Positions 16,275-24,469 of a stretch of 25,595 bases of DNA are shown one piece after another. The DNA is from Flavobacteriaceae bacterium (GTDB taxonomy: Bacteria; Bacteroidota; Bacteroidia; Flavobacteriales; Flavobacteriaceae). Position 1 is the stretch's first letter. Each line of letters opens with the position of its first letter. The stretch covers positions 72,696 to 98,290 of the forward strand of contig PAEO01000015.1 of assembly GCA_002703065.1 (NCBI GenBank). The letters are read 5' to 3'. A model generated the notes under the pieces. It saw nothing but the letters and a program-made list of their open reading frames with translations. It did no database searches and had not been told where the DNA came from. A program made the position numbers and the translations under genes.

Positions 16275-17250
16275 ATTTGAAATTTTCTAATAGTTGTGAT
16301 TGCTCTTTAATTGAATCTATAAACTCTGATTTTAGGTCTGAAATTAGTTTGCTTACTGAGGGACAATCTTTAATACTTGTAACACCTTGACCTGCTGACC
16401 AAATAGTTTTCCAAGCTTTTGCCTCAGCTTTTGCTGCGTCCAATTCTTCTCCAAAGTTTATTTTTTTTGTTTTGCTCCAATCATCTTCAGTAATTCCCAT
16501 TGCTTCAAGGCTTTGTTTGATAAAGTTTGCTTTTACACCTGATACAACTGCTGTATAAATTATATCATCTGCAGTTGAATTTATAATCATGTTTTTATAA
16601 CCTTCATCAGCTAAACTCTCCTTTGTATTAATAAATCTAGTACCCATATAAGCTAAATCTGCACCCATTTGCAATGCTGAAGCTATATCTCTACCATTGC
16701 TAATGCAACCAGAAAGTAAAATTGTTTTTTTAAAGAAAGTTCTAATTTCAGAAATAAGTGAGATAGGATTGAGTGTTCCACCATGCCCTCCAGCTCCAGC
16801 TGACACTAGAATTAAACCATCAACCCCAGCTTCCATAGCTTTTTCTGCATGTCTTTTCTTAATAATATCATGATATACTAGACCACCATATGAATGAATG
16901 GCTCCAACTAATTGAGATACAGCACCAAGAGAAGTTATAATTAGAGGAACTTTATGTTTAACGCAAACCTTAAGATCTGCTTTTATTCTGGGATTAGTAT
17001 TGTGAACGATAAGATTTACTCCAAATGGAGCAGCTTTTTTTCCAGTTTCTTTTTCAAACTCTTCAAGCTCAGTTTTAATCTGTATGACCCATTCTTCAAA
17101 ACCTTCAGTTGTTCTTTGATTTAATGCTGGAAAAGTTCCAACAATCCCGTTCTTACAACATTCAATAACTAGTTTCGGACCTGAAATAAGAAACATTGGA
17201 GCTGCTACTGCAGGTAGACTTAGGTTGTTGAAGAATTCTGGTTTACTCAT
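16273..17250 (-). CDS. Nitronate monooxygenase-family FMN flavoprotein
   Basis: A 325-aa TIM-barrel flavoprotein of the nitronate monooxygenase (2-nitropropane dioxygenase) family. The N-terminus PAVAAPMFLISGPKLVIECC is the usual first strand, with the FMN-site APM. AGAGGHGG (151-158) contains the conserved His156 of the family. GADLAYMGTRFINTKES is the second FMN phosphate-binding region. Family members oxidise nitronates such as propionate-3-nitronate, but many act on unsaturated acyl or other CoA-linked substrates or are uncharacterised. It is the last gene of a four-gene leftward operon with acyl-CoA genes, starting 2 nt after the preceding stop codon. A role in acyl-CoA metabolism is as plausible as nitronate detoxification. 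No signal peptide, so cytoplasmic. Confidence 0.87.
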   Translation of the reverse strand: MSKPEFFNNLSLPAVAAPMFLISGPKLVIECCKNGIVGTFPALNQRTTEGFEEWVIQIKTELEEFEKETGKKAAPFGVNLIVHNTNPRIKADLKVCVKHKVPLIITSLGAVSQLVGAIHSYGGLVYHDIIKKRHAEKAMEAGVDGLILVSAGAGGHGGTLNPISLISEIRTFFKKTILLSGCISNGRDIASALQMGADLAYMGTRFINTKESLADEGYKNMIINSTADDIIYTAVVSGVKANFIKQSLEAMGITEDDWSKTKKINFGEELDAAKAEAKAWKTIWSAGQGVTSIKDCPSVSKLISDLKSEFIDSIKEQSQLLENFK

Positions 17251-17252
17251 GA

Positions 17253-17702
17253 TTATATCTTTAAAACTAATTTACCTTTTTTTTTATCATCATATAATTT
17301 TATTAAAATATTATGAAAGTTATGTATTCCTTCATGACATTCATCTTCATCCAACAAATATGAATTATTATCAACTTTATTAAATATTTTTTCATTTGTT
17401 ATACAATAGTCTTGTACGCCACCATTACCAATTACAACATCATTTTTAACATAGTTTACATTTTTAGATTCTAAAACTTTTCCAAAGGTTATAGCAAACA
17501 TGACTTTATCTAAAATTTTTGATGATTCTTTATTTAAATATTCTAAGGTTCTATCATCTAAGAAAATAAATTCATTCTTGACAATAAATTCATTTTCTTT
17601 TAGCTGAAGGTCAAAGTTTTCTTCACTCATCATCCACATTTCTCTTAAGGGATAAGTTTTTGGAATCTGTATTATTCTTACAGTTTTATTATTTATTTCC
17701 AT
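17253..17702 (-). CDS. Shortened CurA/PTGR-like MDR protein: GroES-like part without the NADP-binding domain
   Basis: A 149-aa protein whose pieces align by eye to the two ends of CurA/PTGR-type NADPH-dependent reductases (about 340 aa). Residues 6-113 match the N-terminal catalytic domain: SEENFDLQL fits the family PENFRLEE; IFLDDRTLEYL fits LSLDPYMRGRM; TFGKVLESKN followed by NDVVIGNGGVQDY (87-99) fits GRVVES followed by GDxVLGxxGWQDY. The last 30 residues (HEGIHNFHNILIKLYDDKKKGKLVLKI region) fit the family C-terminus DGLENAP...F..L..GKNFGKVVIRV. The roughly 190-residue Rossmann domain between them is absent, with no GxGxxG motif. The family LDPYM Pro-Tyr is also changed. The frame is intact, the start overlaps the upstream crotonase gene by 10 nt, and the stop is 2 nt before the next start. 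That suggests a maintained gene rather than debris, though decay is possible. Confidence 0.65.
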   Translation of the reverse strand: MEINNKTVRIIQIPKTYPLREMWMMSEENFDLQLKENEFIVKNEFIFLDDRTLEYLNKESSKILDKVMFAITFGKVLESKNVNYVKNDVVIGNGGVQDYCITNEKIFNKVDNNSYLLDEDECHEGIHNFHNILIKLYDDKKKGKLVLKI

Positions 17703-18460
17703 TTGGGATCTCTTTTTTCAATAAAAGCTTTTATTCCCTCTTTAGCATCATCAGATTCTTTTAATAAATCTAATTCTTTATTTAGGTAAGCGATTGTGTC
17801 TTTGTTATGGTATAATTTATTAAATACCTTAATTCCCGAATTTATAGCATTAGGTGATCCTTGATTTATAGAATTTTTCCATTCTCTAATTTGTAACTCA
17901 ATGTCATCGGTTATGATGTCTATTAGGTTGTATTTCTTTGCTTCTTCTGAATTAAAAGTAGAGGCATGTACACATAACTTTAACGCTATTTTTGGAGGCA
18001 TAACCATTGAAAACGAGTGCATTATTTGATATGGGAATAGACCTCTTTTAGTTTCAGTGAGAGAAAAAATTAAGTCTTTTTTTGCTATTATGAAATCACT
18101 GCAAGATAAAAACAATAAACCTCCACCATAAACATTTCCTTCAATAACAGCTAGTTTTGGTTTTTCTAGTTTATTAAAAACATCACCTAAAAAAATATCT
18201 TCATTGGTTTTTAAATTTTTTAAATCTAGACCAGCACAAAATGTATCTCCAGAAGACTTGTAAATAACACCTCTTATTTCTTTTTTAGTATTTGCATAAT
18301 CGCTGCAAACAGCTAGTTCTTTTATCATTTCTGTGCTCAGCGCATTCTTTTTCTCGTTTCTGTTTAGGGTTATTTCTAAAAAATTATCTGTGATATTAAC
18401 TAGCGTAAATTTATTTAAGCTGAAATCGTAATTTTCTATGTATTCTTCCTTAAAAAACAT
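17693..18460 (-). CDS. Enoyl-CoA hydratase/isomerase (crotonase) family protein lacking one catalytic Glu
   Basis: A 255-aa crotonase-fold protein, usual length about 255-265. LNRNEKKNALSTEMIKEL (32-49) is the family's first motif. FCAGLDLKNL (74-83) is the first oxyanion-hole segment. EGNVYGGGLLFLSCSDFIIA (107-126) is the second oxyanion-hole segment. In true hydratases the second residue after GGG is catalytic Glu (Glu144 of rat crotonase, GGGCE); here it is Leu116. The second Glu (Glu164) appears kept as Glu136 in SLTETKRG. With one Glu, isomerase, decarboxylase, thioesterase-like or altered hydratase activity is more likely than standard hydration. It sits 2 nt after the carboxylase beta gene, so it probably acts on an acyl-CoA of that pathway, perhaps as a 3-methylglutaconyl-CoA-hydratase analogue. 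The substrate is unknown. Confidence 0.85.
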   Translation of the reverse strand: MFFKEEYIENYDFSLNKFTLVNITDNFLEITLNRNEKKNALSTEMIKELAVCSDYANTKKEIRGVIYKSSGDTFCAGLDLKNLKTNEDIFLGDVFNKLEKPKLAVIEGNVYGGGLLFLSCSDFIIAKKDLIFSLTETKRGLFPYQIMHSFSMVMPPKIALKLCVHASTFNSEEAKKYNLIDIITDDIELQIREWKNSINQGSPNAINSGIKVFNKLYHNKDTIAYLNKELDLLKESDDAKEGIKAFIEKRDPKWK

Positions 18461-18462
18461 GT

Positions 18463-20061
18463 TTATATTCTAAAAGTACCATAGGATTTTAATCCATTAA
18501 TTTTTTCTTTATAAATCACTTCCAAACATAATGAAAGATATTTTCTTGTATCTCTTGGGTCAATAACTCCGTCATCTAAAACTTCAGATGTTGTATGCCA
18601 AATGCTAGATTTTTCTTTTGCACTGATTATTAATTCCTTTTTTTCTTTATTTAGAAGTCTCTTATTTAACTTTTCGTTTTTATTATTTGCAGCATTTATT
18701 TTTATCAATTCCATAACTCCTGCTAATTGCTCAGCACCCATAACCCCAGATTCTACATTGGGATATGTAAATAAAAATCTTGGATTAAATGATCTACCGC
18801 ACATCGCATAATTACCTGCACCATAAGAATTACCGACTAAAAGTGTAATATGTGGAACTTCACTTCCAGCAACTGCATGAATCAATTGAGAGCCATGATT
18901 TAATATACCCATTTGCTCATGTCTTTTTCCAACCATAAAACCAGTAGTGTTATGTATGAAAAGAATAGGTATATTATTTTTATTAGCGAGTAGTATAAAT
19001 TGTGTTGCTTTTTTTGCAGACTCACTAAAAATCACTCCATTACTTGCTATGATACCCACTTTATGGTTATTGATTTTAGCCCATCCGCATTTCATTGTTA
19101 TTCCGTAATTACTCTTAAATTCTTCAAAAATAGAATTATCAACAAATCTTACTATTAGATCTCTAATATCAAATGGAGTTTTTAAATTTTCGGGAATTAT
19201 TCCAAGTATTTCATCATTATCATAAATAGGTGGGTTAGCATCTTCTCCTGAATCAATTATCCTATCATCAATTACATTGTCTACAATACTTCTCGCCATT
19301 TCTATGGCTTCTTTTTCATCATTTGCCAAAAAATCAGAAACACCGGAAAGGTTACTATGCATTTTAGCTCCACCCAATTCCTCGTCGGATGATTCCTCAC
19401 CAGTGGCCATTTTTACAAGAGGAGGACCAGCTAAAAAAACTTTTGCTTGATCCTTCTGCATGATATTGAAATCAGACATTCCAGGGACATAAGCACCCCC
19501 AGCTGTTGCATTTCCAAATACAATAGAAATAGTCATGATACCTTTTTTTGATCTTCTTGACATATCATAAAACATTTTACCATAATTGGTAAATACTTTA
19601 TCTTGATCAGGAAGGTTGGCACCTCCACTTTCAACTAGATTAATCAAGGTAAGTTTATTTTCCTCAGCAATTTGACCTATTCTTAAATTCTTTAGACTTG
19701 TTGCGTAATCAACTACACCACCTTTTTTAGTTCCAATATTTGAATTAATAAGGCATAATTTATTTGAAACAAAACCAAGTATGCAAGATGTAGTACCACC
19801 TGGACCAAAACCATTTTCATGCCCCATGCCAGCTAATGGCATTAATTCTAAGAATGGCGAGTCTTTATCAAGAATAAGATTTAGTTTTTCAGAACTCAAA
19901 GATTTTCCTCTTTGTTTAGCTTTTATAAGTGCTCCTGGAGATCCAGCACTTTTAGATAATTTCAAAAATCCGTTTAACTTTTTAACAAGTTTTAACATAG
20001 CCTTCTTATTGTTTTTGAAAGAAGCACTTCTGTTGTTTATTGTGGATTTAAATTTCTTCAT
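18463..20061 (-). CDS. Acyl-CoA carboxylase beta subunit (carboxyltransferase)
   Basis: A 532-aa biotin-dependent carboxyltransferase with both crotonase-like halves. The first half has LVESGGANLP (142-151) and NATAGGAYVPGMSD, the acyl-CoA-side oxyanion segment. The second half has HNTTGFMVG and NSYGAGNYAMCGRSFNPRF, close to methylcrotonyl-/geranyl-CoA carboxylase beta subunits (GAGNYGMCGRAYSPRF). VMGAEQLAGVM follows, as in that clade. KVFLAGPPLVKMATGEESS is shared with uncharacterised acyl-CoA carboxylases of actinobacteria and proteobacteria, so the substrate could be methylcrotonyl-CoA, geranyl-CoA or another branched acyl-CoA. The partner alpha subunit (biotin carboxylase plus biotin carrier) is not in this window. 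It is first in a tight leftward operon and divergent from an acyl-CoA synthetase, which supports a catabolic role. Confidence 0.9.
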   Translation of the reverse strand: MKKFKSTINNRSASFKNNKKAMLKLVKKLNGFLKLSKSAGSPGALIKAKQRGKSLSSEKLNLILDKDSPFLELMPLAGMGHENGFGPGGTTSCILGFVSNKLCLINSNIGTKKGGVVDYATSLKNLRIGQIAEENKLTLINLVESGGANLPDQDKVFTNYGKMFYDMSRRSKKGIMTISIVFGNATAGGAYVPGMSDFNIMQKDQAKVFLAGPPLVKMATGEESSDEELGGAKMHSNLSGVSDFLANDEKEAIEMARSIVDNVIDDRIIDSGEDANPPIYDNDEILGIIPENLKTPFDIRDLIVRFVDNSIFEEFKSNYGITMKCGWAKINNHKVGIIASNGVIFSESAKKATQFILLANKNNIPILFIHNTTGFMVGKRHEQMGILNHGSQLIHAVAGSEVPHITLLVGNSYGAGNYAMCGRSFNPRFLFTYPNVESGVMGAEQLAGVMELIKINAANNKNEKLNKRLLNKEKKELIISAKEKSSIWHTTSEVLDDGVIDPRDTRKYLSLCLEVIYKEKINGLKSYGTFRI

Positions 20062-20141
20062 TTTAGATAGACTAAGATAAATATTCTTATCAACTATAAT
20101 GCTAATATTATATTTTAAAAAAAAACTATATTTAGTTAATT
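20062..20141. promoter_or_regulatory. Divergent promoter region between carboxylase operon and CoA ligase
   Basis: Eighty AT-rich bases separate two divergent starts, so both promoters must lie here or within the flanking genes. Rightward, TATATTTA (20127-20134) misses TAnnTTTG by one base and ends 7 nt before the ATG. Leftward, TATAGTTG (20098-20091 on the minus strand) also misses by one base. No palindromic operator stands out. Confidence 0.35.
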
Positions 20142-21806
20142 ATGGATAACAAATATTATGATTTTCCATTTTATAAATGGGAAAAAGAAAAAGCTAATGA
20201 CCCTTTTTTAAGACAGCCATTTGGAGATAGTTGGATAGAATATACCTGGGGTGAAGTTGGAGTAATGGCTAGAAAAATGGCAACTGCAATTAGTAGTTAT
20301 AACCTTCCGCCAAAATCTAACATTGGACTCATTTCAAAAAACTGTAGAGAATGGATAATTGCTGATTTGGCCGTAATGATGGCTGGTCATATTTCAGTCC
20401 CTTTTTTTCCTACACTTCAATCTTTTGAACTTGAAAAGTTAATTGATCTTGGAGAAGTTAAGTTATTGTTTGCAGGAAAGTTAGAAAATTGGGATGAACA
20501 ATCTAAAGGTGTTAAAAATATTCCAGTTATTTCTTTCCCTCATTATGAAAATCATTCGGTTATTAATAATTCTGATAAATGGGAAGATCTTTTAAAAAAT
20601 AATGAACCTCAAAAAGAAGACTACTACCCTCAGCTTGATGATATTTGGACAATTGTATTTACCTCTGGAACAACTGGAAATCCAAAAGGGGTTGTTTTAG
20701 ATTACAGAACTATATTTTTAACAAAAATCATTGTTGAAAGCGATGTGAATCCATTGGGGATGGACAGAAACGGTAATAATAGTTTTTTCTCTTATTTACC
20801 TTTAAATCACATTTTTGAAAGAGTTGTCCTTGAATTTCAATGCATGAGATATGGTGGCACAATGTCATTTGTTGAATCACTTGAATCTTTTCCAAAAAAT
20901 TTAGCCGATGTGCAACCTACAACGTTCGCTGGTGTACCTAGAATTTACAATAAATTCAAAGAAAAGATTTTAGAAAAAATGCCACAAAAAAGATTAAACT
21001 TTCTTTTAAGTGTTCCAATAATATCATCCTTGATTAAGAAAAAAGTAAGAAAATCACTTGGTTGGTCAAATGCAAATGCTATTGTAAGTGGTGCTGCTTT
21101 TCTTCCTCAAGAACTGATTGAATGGTATGGTAAATTAGGAATTAATATTCTCAATGGTTATGGAATGACAGAAAATTGTTGTGTTTGTTCTTACTTAGAT
21201 ACTTCAACAGGTGAAGGTAAAGGCTCTGTTGGAAAACCATGGGATCAAGTTGAAATTAAAATTGGAGAAAATGGAGAGATTCTAAATAAGAGTCCTTATT
21301 TACTGAAAGAGTACTATAAAAACCCAGATTACACTAATGAAGTTTTAGTTGATGGATGGTTTAATACAGGAGATAAAGGGCATTTAGATGGAAATGGGTA
21401 TTTACATATAACGGGAAGAGTAAAAGATATTTTTAAAACATCAAAAGGAAAATACATAGAACCTCATCTGATTGAAGAAAAGTTTGAGAAATCAAATCTT
21501 TTTCAACAGCTATGCATTGTCGGACTTGGCTTAGCTCAGCCCATATTATTAGCTGTTCCAAATGAACAAGCATTAACTGATAAAGAAAAAACAGAGGAAA
21601 GTCTGAAAAAAATACTTTTGGATTTCAATTCAACTGCCGATGGATACAAAAAGGTAAAAAAAATCATTCTTCTTTCTGAGGATTGGACATCTGAAAATGG
21701 TTTAACAACTCCAACCTTAAAGATTAAAAGAGCAAAGATTGACGAAGCTTTTTCATCCAGATATCAAAATTGGTATAATGCGTCTGAGGAAGTTCTCTGG
21801 GAGTAA
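20142..21806 (+). CDS. Long-chain fatty acid-CoA ligase (AMP-forming)
   Basis: A 554-aa ANL-superfamily acyl-CoA synthetase, cytosolic or membrane-associated, that activates a carboxylic acid with ATP and CoA. The P-loop is FTSGTTGNPKGV (173-184). NHIFERV (221-227) and the GVPRIYNK segment are typical of the long-chain (FadD/ACSBG-like) branch. NGYGMTE (337-343) is the adenine-binding motif A5. GWFNTGD (404-410) and GRVKDIFKTSKGKYIEP (424-440) form the hinge and linker region. The catalytic Lys526 lies in TPTLKIKRA near the C-terminus. No residue key to the family looks lost. The gene is divergent from the carboxylase operon and followed within 60 bp by a TonB-dependent receptor on the same strand with no terminator between, so uptake and activation of one substrate may be linked. 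Chain length and type of substrate cannot be read from the sequence. Confidence 0.92.
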   Translation: MDNKYYDFPFYKWEKEKANDPFLRQPFGDSWIEYTWGEVGVMARKMATAISSYNLPPKSNIGLISKNCREWIIADLAVMMAGHISVPFFPTLQSFELEKLIDLGEVKLLFAGKLENWDEQSKGVKNIPVISFPHYENHSVINNSDKWEDLLKNNEPQKEDYYPQLDDIWTIVFTSGTTGNPKGVVLDYRTIFLTKIIVESDVNPLGMDRNGNNSFFSYLPLNHIFERVVLEFQCMRYGGTMSFVESLESFPKNLADVQPTTFAGVPRIYNKFKEKILEKMPQKRLNFLLSVPIISSLIKKKVRKSLGWSNANAIVSGAAFLPQELIEWYGKLGINILNGYGMTENCCVCSYLDTSTGEGKGSVGKPWDQVEIKIGENGEILNKSPYLLKEYYKNPDYTNEVLVDGWFNTGDKGHLDGNGYLHITGRVKDIFKTSKGKYIEPHLIEEKFEKSNLFQQLCIVGLGLAQPILLAVPNEQALTDKEKTEESLKKILLDFNSTADGYKKVKKIILLSEDWTSENGLTTPTLKIKRAKIDEAFSSRYQNWYNASEEVLWE

Positions 21807-21865
21807 AATCAAAAGAATTTAAATTTCTCATAAAATATTGTTAAATTCATACAAATTAAACAACT

Positions 21866-24388
21866 ATGAAAAATTTTAATTATCTGGTTTTTGCATTATT
21901 GATTTTATTTTCATTTAACATTAATGCACAACAAAACGATGATGAAGTTACTGCTGCATCTAGAACAGCTGAAAAGCTTAACCGCGCAAGTAACTCAACA
22001 ACAGTAATTTCTGATGAAGAAATTAACAATAAAAAAACGTTTAATGCTTTAGGACTACTTGATAACACTGTTGGTGTTAATATTTCAAGACAAGGAGTTA
22101 ACAGTTTAAATCTCCATTTAAGAGAGGGTGTTGATATTTTTTCAACTCAAACTCTATTTCTTTCTGATGGAAGAGAATTAAACAATTTTGGTCTTAAATT
22201 TTTTGATGCTGCTGCTTCTACATTATCTGGTCTTGACATTGCTCGAGTTGAAGTTGTTAGAGGATCATCTGGAGCTGTTTATGGATTAAATGCTACCTCT
22301 GGTGTTGTTAGTGTAACTACTAAAAATCCTTTTGATTACCCTGGAACTACAGTGGCTATTTCTAGCGGTGGTATAAATAAAAATGGAAATGCATCAATTT
22401 TATCTGGAAGTGAGTCAGATGTTCAGTCAAACTGGAATTTATTTTCTGCTAACCTAAGACATGCTGACCATAACGAAGACAAAACATTTGGATATAAAAT
22501 CAATTTAAGCTATTCTGAAAATACAGACTGGTTAGTTGGTGATCAAACATCACAAGCATTAGGAGGTCAAATACCATTAATGTCTTCTTTTAACTTTGAT
22601 ACATCTCTTTATTATAATTATGAAGATTATGATTTAACATTATCTTTTGGAACCAATGAAACTGAAAATATTCAAAGAAGACAATGGTGGGGTGATGAAA
22701 AAAGAGATATGCAAAGTACTTTCTTTAATGCTAAGTTAAACTCTGGAGACTTTTTCGTTCAATTTTCATTTACTTCTAATGAAGCTCCTGCAGGAGGAGG
22801 TAACTATAATTATTGGTTAGGTCAGGATCAAACAATTGAAAGCAAACAATCTCATGCTCAAATTGGATATGATCTAGCATTACCTAAATTAGCAACTGAT
22901 GTGACATTGACTGCAGATCTCAGATTAACTAAGTTTGATTCTGAGGGAAGAGTATTTGGAACATACGAAGATGAAGATGATTTTAGAACTTACGGATTTT
23001 CATTACAATCATCGACAAGCTTAACTGACAATATTGGTCTTTTGTTCCAAGGTAGAGTTGATCATTTCTCAGTTTTAAATCAAAATGCATTCTCTCCAAA
23101 GGGTGTAATCTTTATCGATGATAATTCTGGAGGAACATTAAGATTAAGTATGAGTCAATCTCATGCGACTGATAATGCGTATACATTATTTGGTGACTTT
23201 GCTGTTAACTCATGGGACGGTGGTTATATGGGGCCTTATGGAAATAAAAATGCAATAACATTTACAAATCCTACGTGGAAACCATGGCCAACTTTTGATG
23301 CTCTTTACGGTGCACATCCAAGCCCGTACAATGGATTAGGTATGGATCACTTTGCCATGATGAATTTATTTGCTAGTCAGTATATTGGCGCGGTAGCACA
23401 ACAAGCAATGGCAACTGGTAATATGTTATTACTACTACCATTCCAAAATCCAGCTGCTCTGTTAGGGGATATTTTAGCATATAATGCATACACTCCATTT
23501 TACACTCATGATGGTAATGGAAATAGAATGGATATCATGAACGCTGATTCCTCGAAACTATCTACCGAAACAACTTATGAATTAGGATATAACAATACAT
23601 TGGGCAAATTTTCGTTTTCTGTAGATATTTATAATATAAGAAAAACTAATATGGTTGTTGCTCAACAAATTACTCCTCACGTTGCTTTAGATCCTGTAGA
23701 TGCACAGACTTCAATGTATACAACAATGTCTAATGTGCTTTATAGTACATATCTAAATGCTGGTTTACCTGGAAGTCTAGCTGCTCAATATGCTGTATTA
23801 TTAGGTCAAATTGCTGGTCAATTTGCTGCAGCAACAGCTGCTTCTATCCCCTCTTTTGGTTTAGTTCAAGCTGATCAATCTAATGGCATGAGTAGACTAT
23901 ATTGGGGAAGTACAAATTTTGGTGATATTAACTATTGGGGAAGCGATATAGCTACATCATATGAAATTAGTGATGCTGCCTCTCTTTTTGCGAACTATTC
24001 TTTTGTTAATCAAACTGAATTTGACAAAGAAGATGTTTCTGGGGGTGATGAAACTTCACCAGGTATTTATCACTTAAATATTCCAAAGCACAGAGTTAAA
24101 GCAGGTTTTGCTTATAACCCTGAAAAAGGAATGAACTTTGGAATATCATTTAGATACCAAAATTCAATGAACATTAATACATTAAACTCAACCAATTCTG
24201 ATTTGTTCTGGTTTGATGGATTTGTTCCAAAAAGAACTGTTTGGGATATGAATGTTGGTTTACCTCTAAGTTCAAAAACTAGATTAGATTTAACAGTCGA
24301 TAATGTTTTAGGTAAAAAATATCAAACAATGGTTAATATGCCAATGGTTGGTCAACAAGCATTATTTACTCTTACACATAATTTCTAA
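21866..24388 (+). CDS. TonB-dependent outer-membrane receptor with hydrophobic loop segments
   Basis: An 840-aa outer-membrane receptor. The signal peptide ends at NAQ (20-22). The plug domain (about 30-155) includes SNSTTVISDEEINNKKTFNA and the family motif RVEVVRGSSGAVYGLNATSG with VVSVTTK. The barrel follows and ends with FTLTHNF, a C-terminal Phe as required for barrel assembly. There is no N-terminal CarboxypepD_reg-like domain, and no SusD homologue adjoins, unlike polysaccharide (SusCD) systems. Two segments at about 495-542 and 596-672 are rich in Ala, Leu, Met and Gln and unusually hydrophobic for this family. The gene lies between an acyl-CoA synthetase and two NTF2-like lipoproteins. 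I infer a hydrophobic or amphipathic cargo; the substrate is otherwise unknown. A terminator follows. Confidence 0.9.
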   Translation: MKNFNYLVFALLILFSFNINAQQNDDEVTAASRTAEKLNRASNSTTVISDEEINNKKTFNALGLLDNTVGVNISRQGVNSLNLHLREGVDIFSTQTLFLSDGRELNNFGLKFFDAAASTLSGLDIARVEVVRGSSGAVYGLNATSGVVSVTTKNPFDYPGTTVAISSGGINKNGNASILSGSESDVQSNWNLFSANLRHADHNEDKTFGYKINLSYSENTDWLVGDQTSQALGGQIPLMSSFNFDTSLYYNYEDYDLTLSFGTNETENIQRRQWWGDEKRDMQSTFFNAKLNSGDFFVQFSFTSNEAPAGGGNYNYWLGQDQTIESKQSHAQIGYDLALPKLATDVTLTADLRLTKFDSEGRVFGTYEDEDDFRTYGFSLQSSTSLTDNIGLLFQGRVDHFSVLNQNAFSPKGVIFIDDNSGGTLRLSMSQSHATDNAYTLFGDFAVNSWDGGYMGPYGNKNAITFTNPTWKPWPTFDALYGAHPSPYNGLGMDHFAMMNLFASQYIGAVAQQAMATGNMLLLLPFQNPAALLGDILAYNAYTPFYTHDGNGNRMDIMNADSSKLSTETTYELGYNNTLGKFSFSVDIYNIRKTNMVVAQQITPHVALDPVDAQTSMYTTMSNVLYSTYLNAGLPGSLAAQYAVLLGQIAGQFAAATAASIPSFGLVQADQSNGMSRLYWGSTNFGDINYWGSDIATSYEISDAASLFANYSFVNQTEFDKEDVSGGDETSPGIYHLNIPKHRVKAGFAYNPEKGMNFGISFRYQNSMNINTLNSTNSDLFWFDGFVPKRTVWDMNVGLPLSSKTRLDLTVDNVLGKKYQTMVNMPMVGQQALFTLTHNF

Positions 24389-24405
24389 AGAGAAATTATA
24401 TTTAT

Positions 24406-24439
24406 AAAAAAAAGCAACTCGTTCGGGTTGTTTTTTTTT
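24406..24439 (+). terminator. Rho-independent terminator after the TonB-dependent receptor
   Basis: CAACTC (24415-24420) pairs with GGGTTG (24425-24430), including one T-G pair, around a GTTC loop. The flanking A and T tracts extend the stem and give the T-run. It would leave partial read-through to the lipoprotein genes that follow. Confidence 0.75.
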
Positions 24440-24469
24440 GTAATTTAATAGAGTAAAACTATAACTATT

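Noticed and set aside
17253..17702. Pseudogene call for the short MDR-like gene
   Set aside because: The frame is intact, both terminal parts of the family are kept and the junctions with neighbours are tightly coupled; decay remains possible but is not the better reading.
19781..20080. Plus-strand open frame of 99 codons opposite the carboxylase gene
   Set aside because: It is antisense to a well-conserved carboxyltransferase and shows no recognisable domain; a shadow.
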